Notes: generated by a model not told the origin, from the letters alone. 64,000 bases of DNA from Planctomycetaceae bacterium (GCA_020850695.1 JADZEF010000086.1:24649-88648); one strand, 5' to 3'. Positions 34,155 to 44,271 are shown, numbered from the stretch's first letter. Numbers and translations are program-made.

Positions 34155-34853
34155 ATGAAGATTTCCGTGCGTGGATGGTCGGTCGTCCTCGTGGTGGCGG
34201 CCATCCTTGCGGCCCTGGCGGTGGCGCGGCGTTCAACTGCGGCCGGCGACGGTCCCGACATTCGATCGGGCCAGCTGACCGAGCGGTCGCTGGGCAACCT
34301 CATCGAGGCGATGGGACTTCAGTACAAGAAGGAGCAGCAGCGGTATGACTTCGCCTTCAAGGCGAAGCATCAGGGGGCCGAGTGGGAACTCTCGATGTCG
34401 GCCGTGCTGGCGCAGAACGGCGAATCGATCTGGGTCATGGCGTGGCTCGACCAGATGCCCGACCGTCCGTCAATCACCGACGTTCCGCGGCACTCCCTGC
34501 TGCGTCTGCTGGCCCTGAACGACACGCTCGGCCAGGGGAAGTTCTTCGCCTACATTTCGAGCAACAAGCGGTTCGTGCTGCAGCGGGTCGTTCCGAACCA
34601 GGGGATGTCGACCGAAGTGTTCAACAACATCCTGCAGGACCTCGGGGCGTCGGTCGTGCAGACCTATCCGTATTGGTCGATCGAGAAGTGGAAGGGAACG
34701 GGTGAGGGTGCGGCGCCTGCTTCGGCCGCGGCGGCGAACCAGGAAGAACCGGCTCGCACCGCGAGCGCGGCCCCGGCCGCTCAAAGCCGCCGCGTTCCGG
34801 CGAACACGGCGGTGAACGATTCGAACTTCCGCACGGCTCCCGCCAAGCGGTGA
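34155..34853 (+). CDS. Secreted protein of unknown function (possible YbjN-like fold)
   Basis: 232 residues from ATG 34155, with AAAGGAG 10 bases upstream. Signal anchor MKISVRGWSVVLVVAAILAA ... TAAG. The folded part (SLGNLIEAMGLQYKKEQQRYDFAFKA, then WELSMSAVLAQNGESIWVMAW, LLRLLALNDTLGQGKFFAYI and FNNILQDLGASVVQTYPYW) has the helix-sheet order of YbjN/type-III-chaperone-like proteins, but the match is by eye only. The last 50 residues are Ala/Pro/Arg-rich and disordered. Followed by a good terminator at 34887. Confidence 0.75.
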   Translation: MKISVRGWSVVLVVAAILAALAVARRSTAAGDGPDIRSGQLTERSLGNLIEAMGLQYKKEQQRYDFAFKAKHQGAEWELSMSAVLAQNGESIWVMAWLDQMPDRPSITDVPRHSLLRLLALNDTLGQGKFFAYISSNKRFVLQRVVPNQGMSTEVFNNILQDLGASVVQTYPYWSIEKWKGTGEGAAPASAAAANQEEPARTASAAPAAQSRRVPANTAVNDSNFRTAPAKR

Positions 34854-34886
34854 TCGTCGCTGAGTGGTCAATCTGAAAGAGATCAC

Positions 34887-34924
34887 AATCGCCCGCGGCA
34901 GACATCGTTCTGCTGCGGGCGATT
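34887..34924 (+). terminator. Rho-independent terminator after secreted-protein gene
   Basis: Sixteen-base arms AATCGCCCGCGGCAGA and TCTGCTGCGGGCGATT (one G-T wobble) around a 6-base loop, 33 bases after the stop, followed by CGCTTTG. Strong stem but a weak T-tract. Confidence 0.75.
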
Positions 34925-34960
34925 CGCTTTGAATGAGTTTGGAGCCAAGCAAGAAGACAC

Positions 34961-35115
34961 TTTACCGCAAAGACGCGAAGGGCGCAGAGAAACGCAACGG
35001 CCGAACTGATCATGAACGAGAGGGCAGCGACGCCACATCAATAGACATCATGCCAGCCTCCCAAGAGTTGACGGCCATCGCACCCCATTGCGCTTCTTCG
35101 CGTCGTTGCGTTAAA
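34961..35115. repeat. Long imperfect inverted repeat, GCAAAGACGCGAAG type
   Basis: Left arm 34961-34997 (TTTACCGCAAAGACGCGAAG, then GGCGCAGAGAAACGCAA) and right arm 35088-35115, whose complement is TTTAACGCAACGACGCGAAG then AAGCGCAAT. About 90 unpaired bases in the centre. The same words GCAAAGACGCGAAG appear in the element at 53611-53722. It sits between two opposing terminators (34887-34924 and 35138-35165). Confidence 0.8.
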
Positions 35116-35137
35116 AATGCCTTTGCAACGGGCGCAT

Positions 35138-35165
35138 AAAAAAGCCCGGCTCGACGGAGCCGGGC
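35138..35165 (-). terminator. Rho-independent terminator for ArsR-type gene
   Basis: On the minus strand, the 9-bp stem GCCCGGCTC / GAGCCGGGC with a 4-base loop is followed by six T residues. It lies about 135 bases downstream of the regulator's stop at 35300. The best intrinsic terminator in the window. Confidence 0.85.
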
Positions 35166-35299
35166 GATTCATTTCATTTGTTCGCACGACGCTGACGCGA
35201 TTCCCGCAAAGGCACGAACTCCGTCGAATCGTGCAGTCAGCAGAACCGTCATCCAGGCGTCGTGCGATGCCGGACCGCAGTCCGGCGCCTCTTCAACAC

Positions 35300-35800
35300 T
35301 CAATGATTGTCGTGCGTCAGCACGAACTCGTCGAACCGCAGCTCTTCCGTCTCGGGGTTGCTGATGCTTCCGAAGAGTTCCGCGATGATGCGGTGGAAGT
35401 GGACCTTGCGGATCGAGTAGAAGTTGTGCTTGCCGTCCCGGCGGGCTTCGATGAGGCCGGCCACGCGGAGCAGGGCCAGGTGGTGGCTGACGGCCGGCTG
35501 GCTCTGTTCGAGGCGATCGCACAGGGCGGTGACGTGGAGTTCGCCTTCGCGGGCGAGGTACATCAGGATGCGGAGCCGAGTCTCGTCCGAGAGGAGCTTG
35601 AAGACCTGAACGAGGTCTTTTTCGAGCTGCTGGGAGAGTTCGGGGAAGCGGAACTGCGACTCGTCGGCGGCACCGGCCTTGTCCGCCACTTCGGGTTCCA
35701 GTTCGGCCAGGTTCGTACTCATGTTGTCGTCTTCACTTTCTTGAGAGACTGGGATTTCAGGCGAGCGCGCCTGTGAGTCCGGCTCATCCTCGCCAGACAT
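35300..35800 (-). CDS. ArsR-family winged-helix transcriptional regulator
   Basis: 166 residues if started at ATG 35800; ATG 35722 would give 140 residues. The wHTH domain is clear: DLVQVFKLLSDETRLRILMYL, then LHVTALCDRLEQSQPAVSHHLALLRVAGLI and ARRDGKHNFYSI. The usual metal-binding ELCVCDL motif is replaced by ELHVTALCDRL with one Cys, so sensing of arsenic-type metals through that site is unlikely. An acidic N-terminal extension (ESEDDN and EPEVADKAG) precedes. The target genes are not adjacent. Confidence 0.9.
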   Translation of the reverse strand: MSGEDEPDSQARSPEIPVSQESEDDNMSTNLAELEPEVADKAGAADESQFRFPELSQQLEKDLVQVFKLLSDETRLRILMYLAREGELHVTALCDRLEQSQPAVSHHLALLRVAGLIEARRDGKHNFYSIRKVHFHRIIAELFGSISNPETEELRFDEFVLTHDNH

Positions 35801-36539
35801 GGATTGCTCAGATGACAAGGATCTGTCCTTTCGGGTGATAGTTTCACGACGGAGGCGTCCCCGAAACGGGCGCTTCCGCGGCAGGACCACCGCCCCACAA
35901 CGCGGTGTCGGCGTCCGTGCTCAGTCGGCGAACGTCACCGGAAAGGAATCCGGGAACGTTGAGAAATACGAATTGAGGGTAAACATCGGCGAGAGCCGGG
36001 CCAAAAGACCCATCCTGGTCGCTTTGCGGATCATCCGCTGCGTTTGAGTTAGCCCGAAGGAGTTTGCCGCAGAAAGGAGACCAGCAGCCGATTGCATGCC
36101 AGAAGGGTAGCAAAAGGCGAGGAATCAGAACCGTGCGCTCTCGGTTGTCTGAGAATCAGACAAGTCGAAGTTCAGCAAACCCGCGTGGGGACCTGCATCA
36201 AGAACGCACCGGAAAGATGGGATCGTGGCTCGGAGTTCTGACTCCGACCCCATTATTGCGGTGCCTCTTCGAATCGTCAACGACTTTCGTGAGAATTTAT
36301 CGGAGATGAGAATCCATGAGAGAAGTATTTGTCCCGCAACGGGTTATGGTGAACTGGAAGAGGCTTTTTTTGAGGTTTTCGACGGTCTGAAGCAGGGACA
36401 TTGCACACGCCCCCCGGACTCCCGTCACGGCTTCACGGCATAACATCATGACACTCGTTGATATTACGCATGCGTCGGCTGTCGACGCCGGATTTTTCCC
36501 ATGAAATCGAGTTCGTTCCGCATAACCTGTTCTTAGAAA
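35801..36539. other. Intergenic region between divergent ArsR-type and SDR genes
   Basis: About 740 bases. It has small overlapping open frames but none with recognisable features; a 72-codon frame at 36225-36443 without a good start is the longest with plausible composition, which I do not call. No repeat or RNA fold was seen. Local composition is lower in GC than in the flanks, notably 36150-36540. Confidence 0.45.
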
Positions 36540-37352
36540 ATGGCTTACACGGATGCGGGGTTTCAGATGCCTGACAGCAAGATTTTTGCCTCGCTGGCTG
36601 GACGACGGGCTCTTGTGACAGGTGCCTCCCATGGCATCGGGAAAGCGATCGCGCTCGCGTTCGCCGCCGCGGGGGCCGATGTCCTGGTCCACTGCCGTAA
36701 ATCGGTCGATGCGGCACAAGATGTGGCCCGAGAAGCACGTGCTGCGGGGGTGCGGTCCGACGTGTTGCTGGCCGATGTTTCCCGTCCGGCGGACTGTGCA
36801 CGTCTTGTGGACGAAGCGTGGCAACAGTTCGGAAGCCTCGACGTCTGGGTCAATAACGCGGGCGCAGACATTCTGACAACCGATGCCCGCACGGCGAGCT
36901 ACGACGATCGACTGCAACTGCTGTTCGAAACCGATGTCCGAGGAACGATGTTGTTGTCGCGCCTCATCGGCGACCGGATGCGCGGCACCGGGGCGGATGC
37001 GGGAGACCGCGCGATCCTGACGATCGGGTGGGATCAGGCCGATCGTGGGATGGAAGGGGAGAGCGGCGAACTCTTCGCCGCAACGAAGAACGCCATCATG
37101 GGATTCACCCGTTCTCTCTCGCTCAGCCTGGCGCCCGATGTGCGAGTGAACTGTATCGCTCCCGGCTGGATCCGCACGGCCTGGGGAGAATCGGCCAGTG
37201 ATCCCTGGCAGGAACGCGTTCTCCGCGAGACCCCGCTCCGCCGCTGGGGAACCCCGCAAGATATCGCCGCTCTCGCTCGATTTCTCTGCAGTTCCGACGC
37301 GTCCTACCTTACCGGTCAGGTGATCAACGCCAACGGGGGGGCGGTGCGTTAG
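36540..37352 (+). CDS. Atypical SDR family protein lacking the usual Ser/Tyr catalytic pair
   Basis: 270 residues from ATG 36540; ATG 36567 gives 261 and a more usual SDR start (MPDSKIFASLAGRRALVTGAS). Rossmann features are normal: VTGASHGIGKAIALAF, NNAGADI and the end VINANGGAVR. The active-site region differs: the strand that normally reads IVNISS is here ILTIGWDQA, and the usual YxxxK is FAATK (GELFAATKNAIMGFTRSL). So the catalytic Ser and Tyr appear to be Trp and Phe, while Lys remains. It could bind NAD(P) without normal dehydrogenase activity, or use another mechanism. Confidence 0.85.
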   Translation: MAYTDAGFQMPDSKIFASLAGRRALVTGASHGIGKAIALAFAAAGADVLVHCRKSVDAAQDVAREARAAGVRSDVLLADVSRPADCARLVDEAWQQFGSLDVWVNNAGADILTTDARTASYDDRLQLLFETDVRGTMLLSRLIGDRMRGTGADAGDRAILTIGWDQADRGMEGESGELFAATKNAIMGFTRSLSLSLAPDVRVNCIAPGWIRTAWGESASDPWQERVLRETPLRRWGTPQDIAALARFLCSSDASYLTGQVINANGGAVR

Positions 37353-37427
37353 TCGTCTACTCCGCGACTGCGAAGACGAAGTTGCTCCCTACGCACCTCG
37401 GCTCGATTCCGCGCTGCGATTCGAGCG

Positions 37428-38264
37428 TCACTTCTTCTCCAGTGCCAGCCGCACGACATACTCGATTGCCTTCCTCGAATCGTCGTAGTCGGTCGAGTGC
37501 CCGCCGTCCGGGTGGTGGATCACCAGGACGTTCGGATTCTTCTTCCGGACCGCCTCCGCAAGGCGGAGCGCACTCGCTGGCGGCACAAGAGTGTCCTTGC
37601 CGCCCGTCGTGATCGCCAGAGGCATCGTGAACTTTTCCGGGAAGAACTCCGCACTCCGGCGACGGTATTCGTCAGGAGCCTCGGCCTTGGTGCCGCCGTA
37701 CGATTCGGCGATCGCCGGCAGGAAATTGGGATACTCGACCAGGTTGGCCGTGCCGTTGAGTGACGCAACTCCCGCGATCAGGTCCGGATGAAGAGCAGTG
37801 AAGGTCAGGGCTCCGGTTCCCCCCATCGATCCCCCGCACAGAAGGACCTTCCCGATGCGGTACTGCTTCCGCAGGTCCTCGATAATCTGCACGACATCCG
37901 ATTCGGCCCTTGGTCCCATCCAGGATGTGCGGGCGCGGTAGTCCGGCGAGACGAACAGCATTCCATGGGCTGCGGCCACGTCTCGCGCCGCGCGACACTC
38001 GGCCCGATTGTCCTTCACGAACTGCCAGCGGTCCGAGCCGTGACCGTGCAGGGCGATGAGGGCGGGCGTTTCCTTCGTCGCGTCGAATCCGCTGGGCTTG
38101 ATGAGGACGTAGCGTTGCTCGGAGTGATCGCTGTTTGCCTTGAAGACGACGTCTTCACTCGCTGCTTTTGTCGGGTCGGAGTCGTCCGCTTTCACCTGAA
38201 GGGGAACCAGGAGCGCCAGCGACGTGACGCAGAGAATGATCCAGAGACGCAACAGCGAGAGCAT
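37428..38264 (-). CDS. Secreted alpha/beta hydrolase (esterase)
   Basis: 278 residues. Signal peptide MLSLLRLWIILCVTSLALLV ... QVKA. The catalytic triad can be assigned: nucleophile Ser in LLCGGSMGGTGAL (GxSxG), Asp in ITTGGKDTLVPP, and His in HPDGGHSTDYDD. ALIALHGHGSD is the oxyanion loop. The fold resembles feruloyl-esterase/PHB-depolymerase-like and dienelactone hydrolases. Substrate unknown; secreted. It is downstream of the dihydropteroate-synthase-like gene by 110 bases on the same strand. Confidence 0.9.
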   Translation of the reverse strand: MLSLLRLWIILCVTSLALLVPLQVKADDSDPTKAASEDVVFKANSDHSEQRYVLIKPSGFDATKETPALIALHGHGSDRWQFVKDNRAECRAARDVAAAHGMLFVSPDYRARTSWMGPRAESDVVQIIEDLRKQYRIGKVLLCGGSMGGTGALTFTALHPDLIAGVASLNGTANLVEYPNFLPAIAESYGGTKAEAPDEYRRRSAEFFPEKFTMPLAITTGGKDTLVPPASALRLAEAVRKKNPNVLVIHHPDGGHSTDYDDSRKAIEYVVRLALEKK

Positions 38265-38374
38265 GGGAACTCCGCGAATAAGGGCAGGGGAGTGTGGCTC
38301 GTTTGTTCTGATATCAATGCCGGTTCGACCGCGAGATGCAATGGAGTCGATTCAGGACGACAGCAACCGCCGGC

Positions 38375-39754
38375 TCATGATTCGTCCTTGCGGCGGGCGT
38401 GGGCGCTCGCTTCCGGCAACGTCAGGAAGCCCCATTGCAGGGCCTCGTCCTGCGTGTATTGCTTACCTAGAGTCAATGCGGTGACGGCTTTGCTCAGTTC
38501 GTAGCCCAGGTAAAACGCATGCGAGGCGTCGAGGCCCGGGGAGTCGGCGTTGAAGTGGTCGAAGAGCTCATAGGCGTCGCGGCCGTGCCAGTAGCCGTCG
38601 CGATTGAGGACGTGGATCTCGCCGCGCTCGACGAATAAGCGGAAATTCGGATCGCGGATGGACTCTGCCAGCCGCTGCAACTCTTCCGGCCCCATCTCGC
38701 GGAGCCGCGCGTCCCGCAGCAACACCAGCTGTGAACTGAGGTGCTTCGGCAGGACTCTCTCGTTGACCGCATGAAAGACCAGCCGGCGGGCGAGGTCGAA
38801 TTCCTTCACGGCGGTGCGGGCCCAGTTGATCACCTGGGTCGCCAGGACGCTGCGGATGCCCAGCTCCTGGCATAAGCCGGCCAGCAGGAGATTCATGCCG
38901 CCGGTATCGGCTTCGGAAAGTTCGGTCACATTTCCAATTCCCATCATGATCGGCAGGTCGGGCCAACGGCGGCGTGCCTCGGAATATCGCGCGAGGGATG
39001 CGGCAAAGCCAAAGCCGATCGGTTCGAGAATCGGGTCGATGCGGAAACGGGCGCCCACCGCCGTCAGCCGTTCTATAACTGGTTCGAGCGTATCGAGGCG
39101 GTGCGGGTCGTCGGGGATGGCGACCAGTTCGACACCCAGCCCGGCCGCCCAATCGATGTTGGAACTGTTGCAGCTGAGCACAAGCTCGGCGCCCGCCTCG
39201 ACGGCCGCGTCCACTTCGCTCCGTTCAAAGCTGTCGATTGAAAGCCGGAAGCCTTCCCCCCGCAGCATCGTCACTACTTCCCGCACCCGCGTCCAGGGTT
39301 CCCCGGGGATGCAGCCGAGGTCGATGATGTCGGCCCCGTCGCGGCGATAGCCTTCCGCTGTCTCCAGGATCTGCACGTCGCTCAGCCGGGGGACGTGATT
39401 GATTTCCGCGAGGATCTCAACGTCATATTTCGACAGGTCCGGAGGCGGGCGGCGGGCCCGGCCGAAGTGCTCTGGGAGGTCGTAGAGGTTCTTGGGGCCC
39501 CGCTCGAACGGTACGCCGAAGTGGCGTTCGAGGAGTCGAGTATCGCCGAGGCTCCAGCCCGGAAGAATGACCCGGTCAATTCCTGCGGGAAGGGTCAGTT
39601 TCTTCAGAATCCAATCGACCTGGAGAAGAGCGGCCACGGTGATCGGTAGGACGGCGATCTGGGCTTCAAAACCGGCCGCCGGCGCAAGCGTCTCCACCAC
39701 GCTTCGAAGGGCGTGTTCCGCGAGACGGCCGGTGATGAACAGGTACCGAGGCAT
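38375..39754 (-). CDS. DUF6513 plus pterin-binding (dihydropteroate-synthase-like) protein
   Basis: 459 residues. The N-terminal 110 residues (RYLFITGRLAEHALRSVVETL, VDRVILPGWSLGD) match DUF6513. Residues about 115-360 are a TIM-barrel pterin-binding domain: VEILAEINHVPRLS, DGADIIDLGCIPGEPW, RLSIDSFERSEVDAAV, LPIMMGIGNVTELSEADTGG. The C-terminal 100 residues contain FVERGEIHVLNRDGYWHGRDA. Proteins of this build occur in planctomycetes and methylotrophs with tetrahydromethanopterin-linked C1 genes, where they are believed to serve in pterin synthesis. No other C1 gene is nearby, so that role is inferred. It is not a normal folP. Confidence 0.85.
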   Translation of the reverse strand: MPRYLFITGRLAEHALRSVVETLAPAAGFEAQIAVLPITVAALLQVDWILKKLTLPAGIDRVILPGWSLGDTRLLERHFGVPFERGPKNLYDLPEHFGRARRPPPDLSKYDVEILAEINHVPRLSDVQILETAEGYRRDGADIIDLGCIPGEPWTRVREVVTMLRGEGFRLSIDSFERSEVDAAVEAGAELVLSCNSSNIDWAAGLGVELVAIPDDPHRLDTLEPVIERLTAVGARFRIDPILEPIGFGFAASLARYSEARRRWPDLPIMMGIGNVTELSEADTGGMNLLLAGLCQELGIRSVLATQVINWARTAVKEFDLARRLVFHAVNERVLPKHLSSQLVLLRDARLREMGPEELQRLAESIRDPNFRLFVERGEIHVLNRDGYWHGRDAYELFDHFNADSPGLDASHAFYLGYELSKAVTALTLGKQYTQDEALQWGFLTLPEASAHARRKDES

Positions 39755-40160
39755 GGAACGAAGAGTGCCCGGATTCGCCCTAGCGAAGTTCCATCGGATT
39801 CAGCGAGGTCGACGTAATTTCTATGGGCTCCGGGATTGGAGTGGAGTCGCCGACCGACTCCTTGGAAGCCCGTCGTTCACTCTGGTGACTAAGGGGGCAT
39901 ACTGTCTCGGGAAAAGACTGAAACTGGGGTCGGTGGATTGGTGTAAAACTCGGCCGCATTGTGCTTTACGCCTATGGTTGTGTATGGCACGCAAGATGCG
40001 ACCGGGCGTCGTTTGGACCGAAAGTGCGAGGATCACTGGATCCATCACCTTCGCGAAACAGTTTACCGGAATCCCATTCACCCAACCGTCTCACCAGTCC
40101 TCCGCTCTCGTCAAGGTCTCCCGTTTTTGCCGCCGGGAAATCTGCCGAGGGAGACTTCTT
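39755..40160. other. Intergenic region between divergent DHPS-like gene and hybrid kinase gene
   Basis: About 405 bases with no gene I can support. It should hold the promoters of both divergent genes. A small inverted repeat GGAGTCG/CGACTCC lies at about 39845-39864. No strong -35/-10 pair was seen. Confidence 0.45.
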
Positions 40161-43100
40161 ATGACTCATTTTCCAAAATCCGCGGATGACGTCCCCGCGC
40201 CGGTCGCCCCTCGAGACACTGCGTCCGACGTTCCTCGCAGAGGTCCCCCCGCGAGTGACGGCGCGCCCGATCTTACCGATAAGGTCTCCGGAAGCGAGAA
40301 GCCGGACGATCGCGGCCTGACCAACGAGTCCTCTCTCGAGGATTTGTCGTCCGATGAGTTCTTCGACCGCGACGAGCGGCATCACCGGGATCACGACGCG
40401 TCGCCGAATTCGACGCATTCGTTTCCTATCGTCGGCGTCGGCGCCTCGGCCGGAGGCCTGGAGTCCCTGGAACGTTTGTTCCGGAGCATGCCGGTCGAGA
40501 CCGGCATGGCCTTCGTCGTGATTCAGCATCTCTCGCCCGACTTCAAAAGTCTGATGGATGAGTTGCTGGCCCGCTACACCGAAATCCCGATCTTCCGCGC
40601 GGAAGACGGGATGCCGGTCCGGGAGAACTCGATCTACCTGATTCCGCCGCGAAAGGAAATGATCATCTCGGGGCGAAAGCTGCTGCTGACCGACAAGGAC
40701 CCGCAGCAGGCGTTGTCGATGCCGATCGATCGTTTCTTCCGCTCGCTCGCACAGGACGCGGGACGCTATGCGATCGGCGTCATTCTGTCGGGAAGCGGGA
40801 GCGACGGCTCACGCGGCGTCCGCGACATCCATCACGCGGGCGGACTGGTGCTGTGCGAGAGCGAAGAGACGGCGAAGTTTGACGGCATGCCCCTCGCCAC
40901 GATGGAGACCGGGGACGTCGACGGAGTGATGGCGCCGGAAGAGATTCCGCAGGCGCTCGTCAAGCATGCGCGACAGCTGGCGCTGCTCCCGACTCACGGC
41001 ACGGGCCGCGACCCCGAGCCGGCCGGAATGGAAACCGTCTTCCGCTTGCTGAACGACGCTTATGGCATCGACTTCTCGCACTACAAGCCGAATACAGTGG
41101 GTCGCCGCATCCAGCGCCGCCTCTCCTTGAACAAAGAGAACAGCCTGATCGAGTACGCGGAACGGCTGAGATCCGAGCCCGATGAATTGAACGTCCTGTA
41201 TCGCGACCTGCTGATCGGCGTGACGCGATTCTTCCGGGATGTCGAGGCCTACGAGGTTCTCGAGCGCGAGGTGATTCCTGAACTGGTTCGAAAAGCGAGC
41301 GACGAGGAAATCCGGATCTGGGTGGCTGGCTGTGCGACCGGCGAGGAAGCCTACTCGCTCGCGATCCTGGTTCATGAGGCCCTGGAAAAGGCTCGGAAAC
41401 CGATCAAGTTCAAGATTTTCGAGAGCGACGTCCATCGCAGTTCGCTCGATATCGCCAGCCTCGGCGTCTACCGCGAAGAGGCGTTGGCCGACGTCGCTCC
41501 CGAACGGCTGAAGCGGTATTTCGACCTGAAGACGGACGGCTACCATGTCATTTCCGAGTTGCGCAAGCATGTCGTGTTCGCGTCGCACAACGTGATCAAG
41601 GATGCGCCGTTCACCAAGCTCGACCTCGTCAGCTGCCGCAACCTGCTGATCTACTTCCGGGCGCTCGCCCAGAAGAAGGCGATCTCGCTGTTCCACTTCG
41701 GCTTGAACACCGGCGGCGTCCTGTTCCTCGGGCCGAGCGAGACCCCGGCCGACTTCCAGGAGGAATTCGACACGATCGATGCTCACTGGAAAATCTTCCG
41801 TAAGAGTCGCGACGTCCGGCTCCCGACCGACATCCGCATTTCGCAGCCGACCAACACGCTGTTGATCAATCCAACCCGCAAACTCATACCTGCGGCCCCC
41901 GTCCGCAGCATGCCGGACCCGGGATTGATGGGGGCCTACGATGCGGTGCTGGATCGGTTCATGCCGCCGAGCCTCTTGATCAACGAGCGCCGCGAATTGC
42001 TGCACGCGTTCGCCGGAGCCGAGCGTTATCTGCGGATCCGGAGCGGGCGTCCGACCGGGGACGTGCTGGACATGCTCGACAGCGACCTGCGAACGGCGAT
42101 CGTCGGGGCCGTCCAGCGGGTGTTGAAAGACGGCAAGTCCGTTCGCTACCACTGCATCCGCGTTTCGACCCCGGACGGCGAAGAACGACTGGATGTTGCG
42201 GTCGAACCGCTCGCAAATGCCCGGGCGCGGCATGCCCAGGTATTGATCGTCCTCAAGCCGTCCGAGCCGCCCCCCTGCGAGCCCGAACCGGGTGAGCAGT
42301 CCGAAAGCAAAGGTTTCGACTGCCACGAGACCGACGGGGAAGCGGAGCGCGAGCAGCGGGCCGCGAACGAACAGAGCCATTCGGAGAACCGCCGGATCTC
42401 GCGCGACCGCATCGAAGCTCTTGAACTCGAGCTGCGCTACAGCAAGGAGAACCTGCAGGCCACCATCGAAGAGCTCGAAACCAGCAACGAGGAAATGCAG
42501 GCCACCAATGAAGAGCTGGTGGCGTCGAACGAGGAGCTGCAGAGCACGAACGAAGAGCTGCATTCCGTCAATGAAGAGCTCTACACGGTCAACGCCGAGC
42601 ATCAGCGGAAGATCACCGAGCTGTCCGAGATGACGGCCGACATGGAGAACCTTCTGGAAAGCACGGATATCGGCACGATCTTTCTCGATCGTGATTTGAA
42701 CATCCGCAAGTTCACTCCGCAGATCGGCGTCACGTTCCATCTGCTGCCGCAGGACATCGGCCGACCCATCACGGGAGTCGCCCACAACATTGTCGACGAG
42801 CCGCTTCTGGAATGCCTGCAGAAAGTGTTTGAAACGGGGGAACGGATCGAGAAAGAGGTTCGCGACCGCCAGGGGAACTGGCTCTTCATGCGGGTTCTGC
42901 CGTACCGCACGAAGACCCGGATGGATGGCGTGGTCCTCACGCTCATCGACATTTCGCTGCTGAAAGCGGCCGAGCAGAAGCTTTCGGAAGCAGTGCGGCT
43001 GCGCGACGAGTTCCTGGCGATGCTCTCGCACGAGCTCCGGAACCCGCTGGGCGCCATCCTCAACGCCACCAACGTGATGTCGATGCACAGTCATCCCGAG

Positions 43101-44105
43101 GAATCGGTGCGCGAGGCGTGCGACGTCGTGTCCCGGCAGGCGCGGCACCTGTCGCGGCTGCTGGATGACCTGCTCGACGTCTCCCGCGTCACGCAGCGGA
43201 AGATCGAGCTTTCGCGGAAACCGATCGAAGTCGGCGGCTTCGTGCGGAATGCGATCGACTCGATCCGCCCGCTCATGGAAAGCGGCGAGCTCGATTTCAC
43301 CGAGAAGCTGGCGTCGAAGGATCCGCTCTACGTCGACGGCGACGCGGCCCGGCTGCAGCAGGCGCTCTCCAACCTGCTGGCGAACTCCGCCCGCTACACG
43401 CCCCGCGGAGGACGGGTCGAACTGGAAGTGACGGCCGACGAGCGGGACGTCATCTTCCGCGTCCGCGACACGGGCGTCGGCATCTCGCCCGACAAGCTGG
43501 AAACGATTTTCGAACTGTTCGTCCAGGCGAACAGCACGCTGCATCGTTCGTCGGGAGGAATGGGAATCGGCCTGACGCTGGCCCGCTCGATCGTGGAGAG
43601 ACACGACGGCCGCATTCAGGCCCGCAGCGAAGGGCCGGGACGCGGGAGCGAATTCGAGATTCGCCTCCCGCGGATCGGTCGGCCGAAGAATCTCCCGCGC
43701 GAGCCGGAAAAGCCGACGCCAAGGAAAAAAGCGAAGGGCTGTCGCGTCGTCGTGGTGGAAGACGACGAAGACAACCGCAACATGCTGCGGATGTTGCTGG
43801 AAGTGGAGGGGTGCGAAGTGTTCGTCGCGGGGAACGGCGTGACGGGAATCGCCACCATCGAAGAGCGCAAGCCCGCCCTGGCGCTGGTCGACATCGGTCT
43901 GCCCGGCCTGAATGGCTACGACGTGGCGCGAAGGCTTCGCAGCAGTGAATCGAACGCCGGGACGCATCTCGTCGCGCTCACCGGGTATGGCCAGCCCTCC
44001 GATGTGAAGAAGGCGCTCGCCGCGGGCTTCGACGATCACCTCGTGAAGCCGCTCGACACGGAGCGGCTGCGGAAGATCCTTCGGACGCGCGCGTCTGGCT
44101 CATGA
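40161..44105 (+). CDS. CheB-CheR-PAS-histidine kinase-receiver fusion protein
   Basis: 1314 residues from ATG 40161 with GAGGGAG upstream. Order: acidic leader (1-85); CheB methylesterase (85-275) with Ser in GVGASAGG, His in VVIQHLSPD, and Asp in [10 protein letters not shown]; CheR methyltransferase (about 290-560) with [18 protein letters not shown]-like region; a long coiled coil about 750-820 made of repeated ATNEEL/ASNEEL words; a second PAS (about 830-930); HisKA with [12 protein letters not shown] near 955; HATPase ([24 protein letters not shown]); and a C-terminal receiver (about 1190-1310) with VVEDDEDN, phospho-acceptor Asp in LVDIGLPG, and the KP lysine. It acts in cytoplasmic sensory phosphorelay. 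No chemotaxis operon is adjacent. Confidence 0.94.
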   Translation: MTHFPKSADDVPAPVAPRDTASDVPRRGPPASDGAPDLTDKVSGSEKPDDRGLTNESSLEDLSSDEFFDRDERHHRDHDASPNSTHSFPIVGVGASAGGLESLERLFRSMPVETGMAFVVIQHLSPDFKSLMDELLARYTEIPIFRAEDGMPVRENSIYLIPPRKEMIISGRKLLLTDKDPQQALSMPIDRFFRSLAQDAGRYAIGVILSGSGSDGSRGVRDIHHAGGLVLCESEETAKFDGMPLATMETGDVDGVMAPEEIPQALVKHARQLALLPTHGTGRDPEPAGMETVFRLLNDAYGIDFSHYKPNTVGRRIQRRLSLNKENSLIEYAERLRSEPDELNVLYRDLLIGVTRFFRDVEAYEVLEREVIPELVRKASDEEIRIWVAGCATGEEAYSLAILVHEALEKARKPIKFKIFESDVHRSSLDIASLGVYREEALADVAPERLKRYFDLKTDGYHVISELRKHVVFASHNVIKDAPFTKLDLVSCRNLLIYFRALAQKKAISLFHFGLNTGGVLFLGPSETPADFQEEFDTIDAHWKIFRKSRDVRLPTDIRISQPTNTLLINPTRKLIPAAPVRSMPDPGLMGAYDAVLDRFMPPSLLINERRELLHAFAGAERYLRIRSGRPTGDVLDMLDSDLRTAIVGAVQRVLKDGKSVRYHCIRVSTPDGEERLDVAVEPLANARARHAQVLIVLKPSEPPPCEPEPGEQSESKGFDCHETDGEAEREQRAANEQSHSENRRISRDRIEALELELRYSKENLQATIEELETSNEEMQATNEELVASNEELQSTNEELHSVNEELYTVNAEHQRKITELSEMTADMENLLESTDIGTIFLDRDLNIRKFTPQIGVTFHLLPQDIGRPITGVAHNIVDEPLLECLQKVFETGERIEKEVRDRQGNWLFMRVLPYRTKTRMDGVVLTLIDISLLKAAEQKLSEAVRLRDEFLAMLSHELRNPLGAILNATNVMSMHSHPEESVREACDVVSRQARHLSRLLDDLLDVSRVTQRKIELSRKPIEVGGFVRNAIDSIRPLMESGELDFTEKLASKDPLYVDGDAARLQQALSNLLANSARYTPRGGRVELEVTADERDVIFRVRDTGVGISPDKLETIFELFVQANSTLHRSSGGMGIGLTLARSIVERHDGRIQARSEGPGRGSEFEIRLPRIGRPKNLPREPEKPTPRKKAKGCRVVVVEDDEDNRNMLRMLLEVEGCEVFVAGNGVTGIATIEERKPALALVDIGLPGLNGYDVARRLRSSESNAGTHLVALTGYGQPSDVKKALAAGFDDHLVKPLDTERLRKILRTRASGS

Positions 44106-44271
44106 AATCCGACCGTGCCGCGCCCGCCTCGCCGAGCACTCCTTCTCCGTCGGTTCCCGGACATGAGCTCTCCCGGGGGGCCGGTCAGGCAGGCGTCCAA
44201 CGCGCATTGACACGCATCCCGCGATCAGCGATCAAATCGGGCGGGTCATCCTCTCTCGAAGGAATCGCCTG

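Noticed and set aside
36225..36443. 72-codon plus-strand frame before the atypical SDR
   Set aside because: Lacks a good start and family evidence; mentioned only within the intergenic entry.
40809..44039. Very long minus-strand frame opposite the hybrid kinase
   Set aside because: It is the antisense shadow of a gene with clear domains; its translation shows no family features.
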